Below are positions 7,109 through 15,402 of a DNA stretch of 64,000 nucleotides, piece after piece (the stretch's first letter is position 1; every line of letters begins with the position of its first letter). The DNA is taken from positions 2,557,001 to 2,621,000 of the forward strand of contig NZ_CP022548.1 of the NCBI RefSeq assembly GCF_002776575.1, in the 5' to 3' direction. Both the position numbers and the translations under genes were made by a program. Under the pieces are notes generated by a model. It saw only the letters and a list, made by a program, of their open reading frames with translations, was not told the origin of the DNA and did no database searches. Source of the stretch: Sphingorhabdus sp. YGSMI21 (lineage in GTDB: Bacteria; Pseudomonadota; Alphaproteobacteria; Sphingomonadales; Sphingomonadaceae).

Positions 7109-7594
7109 TCAAAGCTCGAGAACCATCTGGACATTGCACCGCGCATAAGGCGTGGGCCACAGATGATCAGCAGACAAATGTTGAAAGCCGCGCCGTTCGT
7201 AAAGACGGATTGCGGCTTTCAGTTCTGCATTGGTCTCGAGCCAGATGGCGTCCGCCCCCATAGCCGTCCCTTCCGCAATCAGCGCGTCCAGCACGGCCCG
7301 GCCAATGCCCTGACCACGCATATCTTTTTGCGCCGCCATTTTGATGACTTCCAGCCATTGCCGGCCATCCTGCGGGTCATGATGCGGGGGTAGGATCGCT
7401 CCCGCGCCGACTACCATATCGTCGAGAAGGGCAACGATGATCTGCCCGCCCTTGCCGAGAATAGATGCTTCCAATTCTTCCAATTGTTGACGGTCGCTGT
7501 CCTCGAGAACAAAATATTCCTCGATCCAGTCGCGGTTGAGATCAATGAAGGCCTGACGGTCTTCCTGGCGGTAGCGACGGGTTGTTACGGGCAT
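7109..7594 (-). CDS. GNAT-family N-acetyltransferase
   Basis: This protein of 161 residues has a GNAT core. Motif A appears as MAAQKDMRGQGIGRAVLDAL (acetyl-CoA pyrophosphate loop R-G-x-G-I-G), followed by WLETNAELKAAIRLYERRGF (motif B). The substrate is unknown. The start at 7594 was chosen over 7699 because its ATG overlaps the TGA of the upstream permease gene (TGATG), a translational-coupling arrangement. The pair with a GntP-type permease suggests a link between transport and acylation or detoxification of the same compound, but this is inference. Confidence 0.85.
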   Translation of the reverse strand: MPVTTRRYRQEDRQAFIDLNRDWIEEYFVLEDSDRQQLEELEASILGKGGQIIVALLDDMVVGAGAILPPHHDPQDGRQWLEVIKMAAQKDMRGQGIGRAVLDALIAEGTAMGADAIWLETNAELKAAIRLYERRGFQHLSADHLWPTPYARCNVQMVLEL

Positions 7595-8949
7595 CAGAAT
7601 ATCCCGAACAATATCACCGCCATGATCGTCCCGATCACCGGTATCACAACAGTCAGCGCGCCCACCGCGCCATAAGCATCCTTGTGGGTTTCCCCGCAAA
7701 CCGCGCGGATCGTGGTCACGACATAGCCATTATGCGGCAGGCTATCGAGCGCGCCGGAGGAAATGGCGACCACACGGTGCAGCTCGTCCGGCTGCGCACC
7801 GACATCCATATAATGAGGCGCGATCAGGGGTAGGGCGATCGACTGGCCGCCCGATGCCGAGCCGGTGAGACCGGCGATAACGGTAACCGCAATGGCCGCG
7901 CCGATCAGCGGGCTACCCGGAATATTTTGCACCAAAATGAGCGCTTCCTGAAAAGCTGGGGACAATTTCGCTACGGAGCCAAATCCAACCACGGCGCAGG
8001 TATTGGTGATCGCGACAACCGCGCTGGTCGCGCCGCGCGAAAAGGCGTCCGGCATGGATTTCAGCTTCTGATAACCGACGATCAGGGCGACGACCGCGCC
8101 CGATCCCAGCGCCGCCACCAGCGCCCATTTATCAAGTGATTCCTGCGGCAGGATCGCCGACAGCGGGCCCATGTCCTGCGGATATTGGAAGATCAGAAAG
8201 ATCGCGAGAACCGCGACCAGCGGCAGGATGCAGAGCAGGGGCGCAGGCAGATTGCTATAGTCGCTGTTCTGGTCATCCGTTTCGCGGCCGACAAAATGCT
8301 CGCCCCTGGCGACGGCACGCTTGACCATATGGTTGAGCCAATATTGCCCGGTAACCGCCATGAACAGCGCGATCACCAGACTGACCTGCCAGCCGGCATA
8401 AGCGGTGGTGCCGAGATATTCCATCGGGATCAGATTCTGGATTTCCGGGCTGCCGGCGCTGGTCATGGTGAAGGTGACCGACCCGAAGGCCAGCGCTGCC
8501 GGGATGAAGCGCCGGGGCAAATCCGCCTCGCGAAACAGATGCACAGCGAGCGAATAGACGCTGAACGACACGATGAACACGCTGACCCCGCCATAGGTGA
8601 GGATCGCGCAGGCGGCGACCACCGCGAGCACGGCATGTCTGATCCCGATCTTCTCGATCACCCAATGGGCGACGCTGGCGGCCGCGCCGCTGGCCCCCAT
8701 GATCTCGCCGAATATCGCGCCGAGCAGGAACATGAAGAACCAGCTTTTAAAGAAGCCGACGAAGCCGTCCATATAGGCCGTCGCGAAATCAGGAGCGCCT
8801 GCAGCGGCCAGCGGTGGCAGCCAGGCAATGCCGCTGGTGAGCGCGACAAGTGCGGCGGCAACCGGCCCGGCGATCAGGATATTCACTCCCCGCACCGTCA
8901 TCCAGATGAGCAGCGCCAGTCCGCCGATTAGACCGATTGTCGATAGCAT
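7594..8949 (-). CDS. GntP-family permease
   Basis: The product is an integral membrane protein of 451 residues with about 11-12 hydrophobic segments. It carries GntP-family features: MLSTIGLIGGLALLIWMTVRG at the start, the FGEIMGASGAA region, ILTYGGVSVFIVSF, and the late GSASGGQSIALPLIAPHYM motif. GntP proteins are proton symporters for gluconate or other hydroxy acids such as 3-hydroxybutyrate. No sugar-acid catabolic gene is adjacent, so the substrate cannot be named. GGGGGAC lies upstream of the ATG. It overlaps the downstream GNAT gene by one base. Confidence 0.85.
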   Translation of the reverse strand: MLSTIGLIGGLALLIWMTVRGVNILIAGPVAAALVALTSGIAWLPPLAAAGAPDFATAYMDGFVGFFKSWFFMFLLGAIFGEIMGASGAAASVAHWVIEKIGIRHAVLAVVAACAILTYGGVSVFIVSFSVYSLAVHLFREADLPRRFIPAALAFGSVTFTMTSAGSPEIQNLIPMEYLGTTAYAGWQVSLVIALFMAVTGQYWLNHMVKRAVARGEHFVGRETDDQNSDYSNLPAPLLCILPLVAVLAIFLIFQYPQDMGPLSAILPQESLDKWALVAALGSGAVVALIVGYQKLKSMPDAFSRGATSAVVAITNTCAVVGFGSVAKLSPAFQEALILVQNIPGSPLIGAAIAVTVIAGLTGSASGGQSIALPLIAPHYMDVGAQPDELHRVVAISSGALDSLPHNGYVVTTIRAVCGETHKDAYGAVGALTVVIPVIGTIMAVILFGIF

Positions 8950-9046
8950 ATTGTCCCCCGAAACTTGACCGCTGCCTCATGGCAGAGGGCAAGCTCCGGG
9001 TGCAACTGCTAAAACCACCATCTTTAATGGACGGGCGCCGCCCTTA

Positions 9047-10207
9047 TCAGATCAATTGCGCCCGGTTCTCGTCGCGGTGTTTCTTCAGATATTTCATAAA
9101 CGGCGTGCCGCCTGTGCCGACCTCGGTATCATTGCCTTTGCCGTTTGACGCCTGCTTGTTGATATAGCTGGCCGCATATTCCAGATGGCGTGTGCGGAAC
9201 CGCGCAACCTGCTCGACGCTGGCGTTGAAAGCCTTTCTGAGCGCCGCATCGCCGCTGGCGATGGCAAAATCCCGTAATCTGGAGTGTTCACGCAAGTCCT
9301 CGATGAAGCGGCGGTGCTGGACAGGCCGATAGGCGTGCAGTTCGTCGAGAAAACTGCGCAGAGGGTCATTGCCGTGCTGCACCTGGAACAAGGCGTCCAT
9401 GCTGGGCACGATCGAGCTTTGTGATCCGGTCTGGCCGCGAAACGACTGGCCCTTGCTCTGATATTTCTCGACCCCTTCGTAGATCAGGCCGTCGGGCAGC
9501 GCCGGATTGTTCGCCCAGCCGTGGATATAGGGCCGCACACGCTGATAATAGATATAGGGATCACAGCGGTCCGGCATCCGGTCGAAGATCGCGTTTACCG
9601 CGTCCCAGTGGCTGTCCATTTCCTCAAGCAATGCCGTCGCTCTAGCGGTGTCTTCTGCACGGGCGGCTTCGACCAGATCGCAGGCGAGGCCGAGAAGCGG
9701 ACCGGCCGCTGCCTCGATCGCGACATGGATCAGGACGAACCAGTTTTCATCCGCTCCGCCGCAGAAATTCTGCACCATATAGACATTGTCGAGCGTGATC
9801 GAGCCTTGCCGGTCCAGCCGCGCCCAATTGTCGAGCACATAGCCGCTATAGGGCAGCAACGGCGCCTGATCGAGCCGGTCGGCAACGGCCACCATCGGCC
9901 GGGCGAGATTGGCGGGCAGGGCGGTCGGCGGGTCGCTCTCGCCCCAGACATAAGCCTGCACGAGGAAAGAATAGCGGACCATCGCGACCCGGACCTGTTC
10001 TTCGGGCGCGTTGGCCGCCCAGTCGTCGAGGTCCAGCACCGGTAATTGTTCCAGCCAGTGTCGCACCCTGCCGGTGGTCATCAGGCCGGAGAGATTCTTC
10101 GCCGCCTGCACGATCGGGACAAAAATATCGGGAAGGTCAATATCGACAATTTCGAAATGCGAGAGAAATCCGCGGGAAGCGGACATATCATAATCGGACA
10201 ATTTCAT
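9047..10207 (-). CDS. Indoleamine 2,3-dioxygenase-family heme protein
   Basis: The protein of 386 residues shows the IDO superfamily layout. The RGFLSHF motif near the N-terminus is followed by an all-helical body, QTGSQSSIVPSMDALFQVQH in the large domain, FRTRHLEYAASYI with the probable proximal heme histidine, and GTGGTPFMKYLKKH at the end. The GTGGT loop is a family marker near the substrate pocket. IDO opens the indole ring of tryptophan to N-formylkynurenine. No formamidase or kynureninase is nearby, so a different indole substrate is possible. The gene stands alone, divergent from the small lipoprotein at 10426. Confidence 0.8.
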   Translation of the reverse strand: MKLSDYDMSASRGFLSHFEIVDIDLPDIFVPIVQAAKNLSGLMTTGRVRHWLEQLPVLDLDDWAANAPEEQVRVAMVRYSFLVQAYVWGESDPPTALPANLARPMVAVADRLDQAPLLPYSGYVLDNWARLDRQGSITLDNVYMVQNFCGGADENWFVLIHVAIEAAAGPLLGLACDLVEAARAEDTARATALLEEMDSHWDAVNAIFDRMPDRCDPYIYYQRVRPYIHGWANNPALPDGLIYEGVEKYQSKGQSFRGQTGSQSSIVPSMDALFQVQHGNDPLRSFLDELHAYRPVQHRRFIEDLREHSRLRDFAIASGDAALRKAFNASVEQVARFRTRHLEYAASYINKQASNGKGNDTEVGTGGTPFMKYLKKHRDENRAQLI

Positions 10208-10425
10208 AAGGTCACCATTGGCGCAAGCGCGGGTTGGGCCGCTTGCTCAATGAGCGTGATGGTATCAAATGAAATCAAACGGGGCAAACCGATTTTCACG
10301 ACCATCGGGAGACGCAACCGGTCGCATGTGGAAAGCGTTCTGGCCTGCAAATTTCCCCCGTTCAGGAACCATTGCCGGGCCAGCGTGTTCATTGGCTGAC
10401 CGAACAATTTTCGAGGAGTGTCAAA

Positions 10426-10716
10426 ATGATGATATGGGCAAGACAATTGGCGATCGCTGCGACTGCGGCGTTCAGCCTGACCGCATGCGCGCAGAATTAT
10501 GCGGCTGAAGGAGCCGGAGCCGGTGCCGCAGCGGGCGCCGCGATTGGTGCTCTTACCGGTGGTGACGTGCTGGAAGGCGCTGCTATCGGCGCTGCTGCCG
10601 GTGCAGCCGGCGGCTATTTCATCGACAAGGATGATGGCTGCGACGGTTATGACCGCAACGGCCGTCTGGACGATGACTGCTATGGCAAGCGTGGCTATCC
10701 GCGGGATCCGAGATAG
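10426..10716 (+). CDS. Small glycine-zipper lipoprotein
   Basis: This 96-residue protein starts with MMIWARQLAIAATAAFSLTA and lipobox LTAC. Glycine-zipper repeats (GAGAGAAAGAAIGALTGG, GAAIGAAAGAAGGYFID) follow, then a short acidic/basic tail with two cysteines (DGCDGYDRNGRLDDDCYG). Such OmpA/YMGG-type glycine-zipper lipoproteins sit in the outer membrane; their role is unclear. The start was set at 10426 by AGGAG eight bases upstream and by the signal peptide. Confidence 0.75.
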   Translation: MMIWARQLAIAATAAFSLTACAQNYAAEGAGAGAAAGAAIGALTGGDVLEGAAIGAAAGAAGGYFIDKDDGCDGYDRNGRLDDDCYGKRGYPRDPR

Positions 10717-10785
10717 AATCACCAACTTTTGAGCCGGGGCGCGGTTTCACTGGCCTGCTACCGCGCCTTGGGCTAACGCGCGCCT

Positions 10786-12192
10786 ATGACCGGCGCGTTT
10801 CCTGGCCTGCGAGAGCAACACCCCTGGCGGCATGAACTGCGCGTCACGCTGGCGCTTGCATGGCCGCTGATCCTTTCGAACCTGACCATGGCCCTGATTG
10901 GCGCCACCGATGTGCTGATGCTCGGCTGGCTCGGGGCCCGCGAACTGGCTGCGGCAACGCTCGGCTTCAACCTCGCGATGACTGCTGCGATCTTCTGCAT
11001 GGGTCTGATCACCGCCTCGGCGCCGATGATGGCGACCGAAATCGGCCGTATGCAGCACAGCGTCCGCGATGTGCGCCGGACCTTCCGCCAGGCCCTGTGG
11101 GCTGCAGTGGCGGTGCTCATTCCCTTCTGGATCCTGCTCTGGAACACCGAAAGCCTGCTGCTTCTGTTCGGCCAGCAGCCTGATCTTGCCGCCATCGCCG
11201 GCACCTATATCAGCGCCTATATGTGGTCGATCCTGCCATTTCTCTTCTTCATCATATTGCGCAATTTCATTTCAGCACTGGAACAGCCGGTCTGGGCGCT
11301 TGTCATCAGCGTTGTCGGTGTATTGTCCAATGCCCTGTTCAACTATGCGCTGATTTTCGGCAAGTTCGGGCTTCCCGAATTCGGCGTCGTCGGTGCCGGG
11401 ATCGGCAGCGTGCTGACCAATATGTTGATGTTCGGCGGCATGGTGCTGGTCGTCCTGCTGCACAAGCGTTTCCGCCGCTATCACCTGTTTGGCCGTTTCT
11501 GGCGCAGCGACTGGCCGCGCTTTCGCGCTATGTGGAAGCTCGGTTTGCCAATCGCCATTACCATGGGGCTGGAAGGCTCGGTCTTCGGCGTCGCCGCGCT
11601 GCTGATGGGGCTAATCAGCGCAGAATCCGTAGCCGCCCACGCCATCGCTCTGCAACTCGCCGGCTTGACCTTCATGGTCCCCATGGGGCTGGGGCAGGCC
11701 GCGACGGTGCGTGTCGGGATCCAATATGGCCGGAAAAACCGTGCCGGGGTCACGCGCGCGGGCTGGGTCAGTTTTGTCCTCGGCACTTCCTTCATGGCGG
11801 CTATGGCCCTGATATTCGTTCTGGCCCCCGATTTCCTGATCTCGATATTCATCGACGTGAGCGCTCCGGGCAATGCCGAGGTTGCGGCGCTCGCCGTGAG
11901 CTTCCTGGCGATTGCCGCGATTTTCCAGATCGTCGACGGTGCCCAGGTCGTCGGAGCGGGCATGCTGCGCGGCCTGCACGACACGACGATGCCGATGCTG
12001 TTCGCCCTGATGGGTTACTGGTTCATCGGCATCGGTCTCGGTGCCGGCCTGGCCTTTTGGCAGGGCTGGCAGGGGGTCGGCATCTGGACCGGTCTCGCCG
12101 GCGGACTGAGCGTGGTCGCGCTACTGATGCTGGCCCGCTGGATAATGCGCGAAAGACTGGGATTGCTGCCGTTCCTCAATGCGAAGGAATAA
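10786..12192 (+). CDS. MATE-family multidrug efflux transporter
   Basis: This membrane protein of 468 residues has about 12 predicted helices in two homologous halves. The start LRVTLALAWPLILSNLTMAL and IGATDVLMLGWLG are typical of NorM-like MATE proteins, as are LGLPIAITMGLEGSVFG and the late QVVGAGMLRGLHDTTMPML. MATE proteins export cationic drugs by sodium or proton antiport through the inner membrane. It is convergent with the lipoprotein gene 12203-13255 with only ten bases between stops. No adjacent regulator is seen. Confidence 0.9.
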   Translation: MTGAFPGLREQHPWRHELRVTLALAWPLILSNLTMALIGATDVLMLGWLGARELAAATLGFNLAMTAAIFCMGLITASAPMMATEIGRMQHSVRDVRRTFRQALWAAVAVLIPFWILLWNTESLLLLFGQQPDLAAIAGTYISAYMWSILPFLFFIILRNFISALEQPVWALVISVVGVLSNALFNYALIFGKFGLPEFGVVGAGIGSVLTNMLMFGGMVLVVLLHKRFRRYHLFGRFWRSDWPRFRAMWKLGLPIAITMGLEGSVFGVAALLMGLISAESVAAHAIALQLAGLTFMVPMGLGQAATVRVGIQYGRKNRAGVTRAGWVSFVLGTSFMAAMALIFVLAPDFLISIFIDVSAPGNAEVAALAVSFLAIAAIFQIVDGAQVVGAGMLRGLHDTTMPMLFALMGYWFIGIGLGAGLAFWQGWQGVGIWTGLAGGLSVVALLMLARWIMRERLGLLPFLNAKE

Positions 12193-12202
12193 GCGGTCGA
12201 AC

Positions 12203-13255
12203 CTAGCTGGCAGGAGCCGTGGACTCCGGTGTTTCCGCAGCCTGCAGGATCAATTCTCCCAATCTCGCCTCCAAAGGCGCGATCGTTGTCGCATCCGCCT
12301 TTGCTGCTCGCAAGATTTCGATGCTGGTCGACAGGCTGTTGATCTTTGCCTGCAGCTGATAATTCTCGTTCATCATCGTGAAGCGCTCCTGATTGGCAGA
12401 AGCTGTCATGAGCGATTGCAGCCCGGTGCCGAACGAGCAGGCCTGATGATATTCATTCACCGTGCGTATCATCTCGTCCACATTATATTCGTAGATGCTT
12501 TTGGCCCTGTTCCCGGACATTTTTCCCAGAATTTCGGCTCTCTTCACGTCGATCGCATTGGTTATCGCCGTCGTCAGCTGGTTTTTCCAGATATTGGCGT
12601 TGAGATGGTCGCGGCTACTGCTGGTAAAGGCAGCGCCTCCCGACAGGATCGATTTCGCCAGATCGCCCGTGACGATCGACGATATCGTGGAAAGTCCGGT
12701 GGTCATGATGCCCAGGCCGGCGTTGGTGGTCGCCTCATTGGCAAAAATTCGTCCTTTCTCTATCGTGCAGATATCCTGGGAACGCTTGATGAGCACATCC
12801 TCCAGGCGGTTTCTGTAATAGGTATGGACGTCCTTCGCTTGCACCGTCGTGGCCGCGACAGGAGCGGCTGGTACAGCCACCTTCGGGGGCTTGGCAGGAG
12901 GCGGGGCCGGTTTTGCCACCGGCTTGGGGGCAGGCGCATACAGGCCGTTGCTCTGGAACATGACAGGCATTTTTTGGGGCAATATATAACCCGCCGCGAC
13001 TTGATATGCCGGCTCCTTATCCATCGGGAATTTGAAACAGGAGAGGTTTATCGCGCCTTTCCAGCTCGTGGTATCGCCATAGACAAGTCCGCACGCGTCT
13101 TTCCATGTTCCGTCATCGTCCCGGTCATAGGAAGCAACCATATTGGGATTGATTCGCGCCTTGCTACCCAGTGTTTCGCCTACTGTGGTGCATCCGGTGA
13201 TACTTAACGAAACAAGCAAAATAACTAAAGAATTGCTGCGATTTTTCACTCTCAT
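12203..13255 (-). CDS. Hypothetical lipoprotein with Pro/Lys linker and coiled coil
   Basis: The protein has 350 residues. A lipoprotein signal (LVILLVSLSITGC) is followed by a short folded part containing YDRDDDGTWKDACGLVYGD and a Pro/Lys/Ala-rich linker (PKPVAKPAPPPAKPPK). A helical domain comes next, then a C-terminal coiled coil (NENYQLQAKINSLSTSIEIL). The start at 13255 was preferred over 13306 because it places the signal peptide at the N-terminus and has a GGGGGA upstream. No family is recognised. The linker resembles those of envelope-spanning proteins, so it probably acts in the periplasm. Confidence 0.65.
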   Translation of the reverse strand: MRVKNRSNSLVILLVSLSITGCTTVGETLGSKARINPNMVASYDRDDDGTWKDACGLVYGDTTSWKGAINLSCFKFPMDKEPAYQVAAGYILPQKMPVMFQSNGLYAPAPKPVAKPAPPPAKPPKVAVPAAPVAATTVQAKDVHTYYRNRLEDVLIKRSQDICTIEKGRIFANEATTNAGLGIMTTGLSTISSIVTGDLAKSILSGGAAFTSSSRDHLNANIWKNQLTTAITNAIDVKRAEILGKMSGNRAKSIYEYNVDEMIRTVNEYHQACSFGTGLQSLMTASANQERFTMMNENYQLQAKINSLSTSIEILRAAKADATTIAPLEARLGELILQAAETPESTAPAS

Positions 13256-13536
13256 TATTTGATTCCCCCTATAGCCAGTAATAGCGTCCCGTCCGGAACC
13301 TATCATATTTTCCGATGATACCGAATTTCTTCTTTCGAGTACGCGCGCGAGTAGTAGCCGGTAGCGCTGGCTCAGTCAGGAAAACAAAGGAGAGCCGGAG
13401 TCCTGCTGCCCGCGCTGTTCCAGCGAAATCAGGTCGGAACCGAGTGCTCCTTTCCGCATCAGGACAATTGCGTATGTCGGCCGTTTTTCCGCCCCGTTAA
13501 TGGCCTCGGTCAGAAACCAGACAGGAACGGAATGAC

Positions 13537-14217
13537 ATGAAAAATTTACTGAAACGGGCGGTGGCCGCCACGGTACTTGCCTTCGGCCTGAGCGGAACGG
13601 CAATGGCGGGATCAAGCGACGGCAAAATCCAGATCAAGGCCTTGGCCACGCTGGTTGCCCCGGACGGAAAGATAACCTCGGTCGAACTGGACGATATCGG
13701 GCTGCCCGCCGGCACACAGACCAAGGCCGATGACAATTTCGTTCCCACGATCGCCGCCGAATATTTCTTCACGCCCAATATTTCATTGGAAACCATCTGC
13801 TGCGTCACCCAGCATGATGTGACCGGGACCGGACCTGTCGATGGCGCGGGACTGGTGTCGAACGCCAATATAATCCCGGCGACGCTGACCGCGAAATATC
13901 ATTTCGGCGACGGTAGCGGGTTCAAACCCTATGTCGGCGCCGGTCCGACCTATTTCATCTTCATTGATGAAAAAGCCGGCGACACCGCCAAAGCGCTGGG
14001 CGCAACGCGTCAGAAGATGAATGACAAGATCGGTTTTGCCCTGCAGGCCGGCTTTGATCTGCCGCTCAACGACAGGGGGCTGGGCCTCAGCGTCGATGCC
14101 AAACGCTATTTCGTCAATACAACGGCGCGCTGGTATGCCGGCGACACCGAAGTTCTGAGGACCCGCCACCGGATTGACCCGTGGGTGATCAGCGCCGGCC
14201 TGGCCTATCGTTTCTGA
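13537..14217 (+). CDS. OmpW-family outer membrane protein
   Basis: The product of 226 residues has a cleavable signal peptide (LAFGLSGTAMA). An eight-stranded beta-barrel pattern follows, with PTIAAEYFFTPNISLETICC, the family motif ATLTAKYHFGDGSGFKPYVG and a terminal aromatic residue (GLAYRF) for Bam-dependent assembly. OmpW proteins form narrow hydrophobic channels for small hydrophobic molecules. The gene is followed by a strong stem-loop at 14244. Confidence 0.88.
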   Translation: MKNLLKRAVAATVLAFGLSGTAMAGSSDGKIQIKALATLVAPDGKITSVELDDIGLPAGTQTKADDNFVPTIAAEYFFTPNISLETICCVTQHDVTGTGPVDGAGLVSNANIIPATLTAKYHFGDGSGFKPYVGAGPTYFIFIDEKAGDTAKALGATRQKMNDKIGFALQAGFDLPLNDRGLGLSVDAKRYFVNTTARWYAGDTEVLRTRHRIDPWVISAGLAYRF

Positions 14218-14243
14218 ATGTCGGTCAGGTCAATCGGGACGGG

Positions 14244-14274
14244 GATGGCCGGGAAGCTCTGCTTTCCGGCCATC
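14244..14274. terminator. Stem-loop between ompW-like and vgr-related genes
   Basis: GATGGCCGGGAAG pairs with CTTTCCGGCCATC around the loop CTCTG, giving a 13-bp stem with one G-T pair. It lies between convergent genes. There is no long T-tract on either side, so termination efficiency is uncertain. Confidence 0.6.
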
Positions 14275-14297
14275 TGCATTATCAGGTGCATGATGGG

Positions 14298-14747
14298 CTA
14301 AAAGGGCAGCAGCCCCTGATAATCGGCCAGGCGATAGCCGTTTTTCAAACGCGCTCCAGACTTGAGCAGAAAAAAGTGGCTGACGATTTCAGCCTGCTGC
14401 TCGATGCCATAGTCAGCGAAGGGCTTGCCTGGCCGCAGTTCATAATCATAGCGGCAGAACGGATGTCGCGCCAAGGGCAGGAATACGCCCTGCTGATGTT
14501 GCCAGACATGCACCATTTCGTGGATGAACAAGGCCTGGATATTCTGCGATGACCCGCAGAAATCATCGCAGAACAGATTGCTTTTCGGATGAAACCAGAG
14601 ATTGCCGTCCGGCGCCATCGTTACCCTTGGGTTCTGGAACAGCCACCATTTGCGGTTGAAGACCCTTACCCTGTCATAGTTGATCGCTTGTCCGAACACC
14701 GACAGGCACAAATTGACTTCGGATCGGGTCAGCGCACGGCCTGTCAC
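14298..14747 (-). CDS. vgr-related protein with HExxH zinc-site motif
   Basis: This protein of 149 residues contains HEMVHVWQHQQG, a gluzincin-like HExxH site. It also has a conserved aromatic segment (FNRKWWLFQNPRVTMAPDGN) and a downstream EQQAEIVSHFFLL whose glutamate could be the third ligand. In sphingomonads such proteins are annotated as vgr-related; they may be small metallopeptidases, but activity is not shown. The start is a GTG at 14747, nine bases after the stop of the copper chaperone gene, so the two are probably co-translated. Confidence 0.7.
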   Translation of the reverse strand: MTGRALTRSEVNLCLSVFGQAINYDRVRVFNRKWWLFQNPRVTMAPDGNLWFHPKSNLFCDDFCGSSQNIQALFIHEMVHVWQHQQGVFLPLARHPFCRYDYELRPGKPFADYGIEQQAEIVSHFFLLKSGARLKNGYRLADYQGLLPF

Positions 14748-14756
14748 CGCGACGAC

Positions 14757-15209
14757 TTATTCTTCGGTCACCGGAGCGGGATCACCGACTTTCCTGACCA
14801 CGGCATCGATCTCGATGCGGTCATCGTTGGAGTAGATCAGGGTCATGGTCAGCAGGCCGCGCTTTTTCGAGCCTTCACCCACGCCCCAGATCATCAGATG
14901 CTTGCCGCCGGGTTCCAGCTTGACCGTTTTGCCCGCCGGGACGGGAATGGATGTGAGCTTTTCCATGCTCATCATGCCATTTTCCTCGGTCGTCTCGTGC
15001 ATCTCCAGGCGCAGCACATCATCGGAGGTCACGCCGACCAGTTCCACATCGACACGGCCCCCGTGCAGATCCATATAGCCAGCTGACGGATTGCCTTCCA
15101 CAGGGGACAGGTTGACCACCGCCTTGTCGGCATAAAGAATATCTCCCTGGCCGCAGGAAGCGAGTAATAATGATGCGGATGCTGCGAGCATGATAGAGAG
15201 CTTGTTCAT
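14757..15209 (-). CDS. PCu(A)C-type copper chaperone lipoprotein
   Basis: The protein of 150 residues has a lipoprotein signal (MLAASASLLLASC). The PCu(A)C copper motif runs from MHETTEENGMMSM to LEPGGKHLMIWG, giving the His-Met...Met...His-x-Met ligands. Family members bind Cu(I) in the periplasm and help load the CuA centre of cytochrome c oxidase, often with a Sco protein. No sco gene is adjacent; the neighbour is the vgr-related gene. The ATG is preceded by GAGGTG. Confidence 0.85.
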   Translation of the reverse strand: MNKLSIMLAASASLLLASCGQGDILYADKAVVNLSPVEGNPSAGYMDLHGGRVDVELVGVTSDDVLRLEMHETTEENGMMSMEKLTSIPVPAGKTVKLEPGGKHLMIWGVGEGSKKRGLLTMTLIYSNDDRIEIDAVVRKVGDPAPVTEE

Positions 15210-15291
15210 TGTGACACCTCGTTAAACCGTTGTAATTCTGTCCCGATATGGGTGTTTTCCGTTGATTTTTCAAATGTAGGAGGACTCATGT

Positions 15292-15319
15292 CTTGTGCCA
15301 AGGAAAATGCCACCTATAT
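15292..15319 (+). promoter_or_regulatory. RpoH (sigma-32) promoter of dnaK
   Basis: CTTG (15292-15295), exactly 17 bases, then CCTATAT (15313-15319). This matches the alphaproteobacterial heat-shock consensus CTTG-N17-CYTATNT. Transcription would start near 15327, leaving a leader of about 75 bases before dnaK. No CIRCE dyad is present, so RpoH rather than HrcA is the likely control. Confidence 0.75.
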
Positions 15320-15402
15320 CGCTTGACGAAGCCGTACGCGGTGCCACTTGAACAGGGCCGGGCGGCAATTTTGCTAATGTTAGAAAATTGATTGAGGGAT
15401 TT

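Noticed and set aside
15210..15402. CIRCE element upstream of dnaK
   Set aside because: No TTAGCACTC-N9-GAGTGCTAA dyad or near match is visible; the RpoH promoter explains control.
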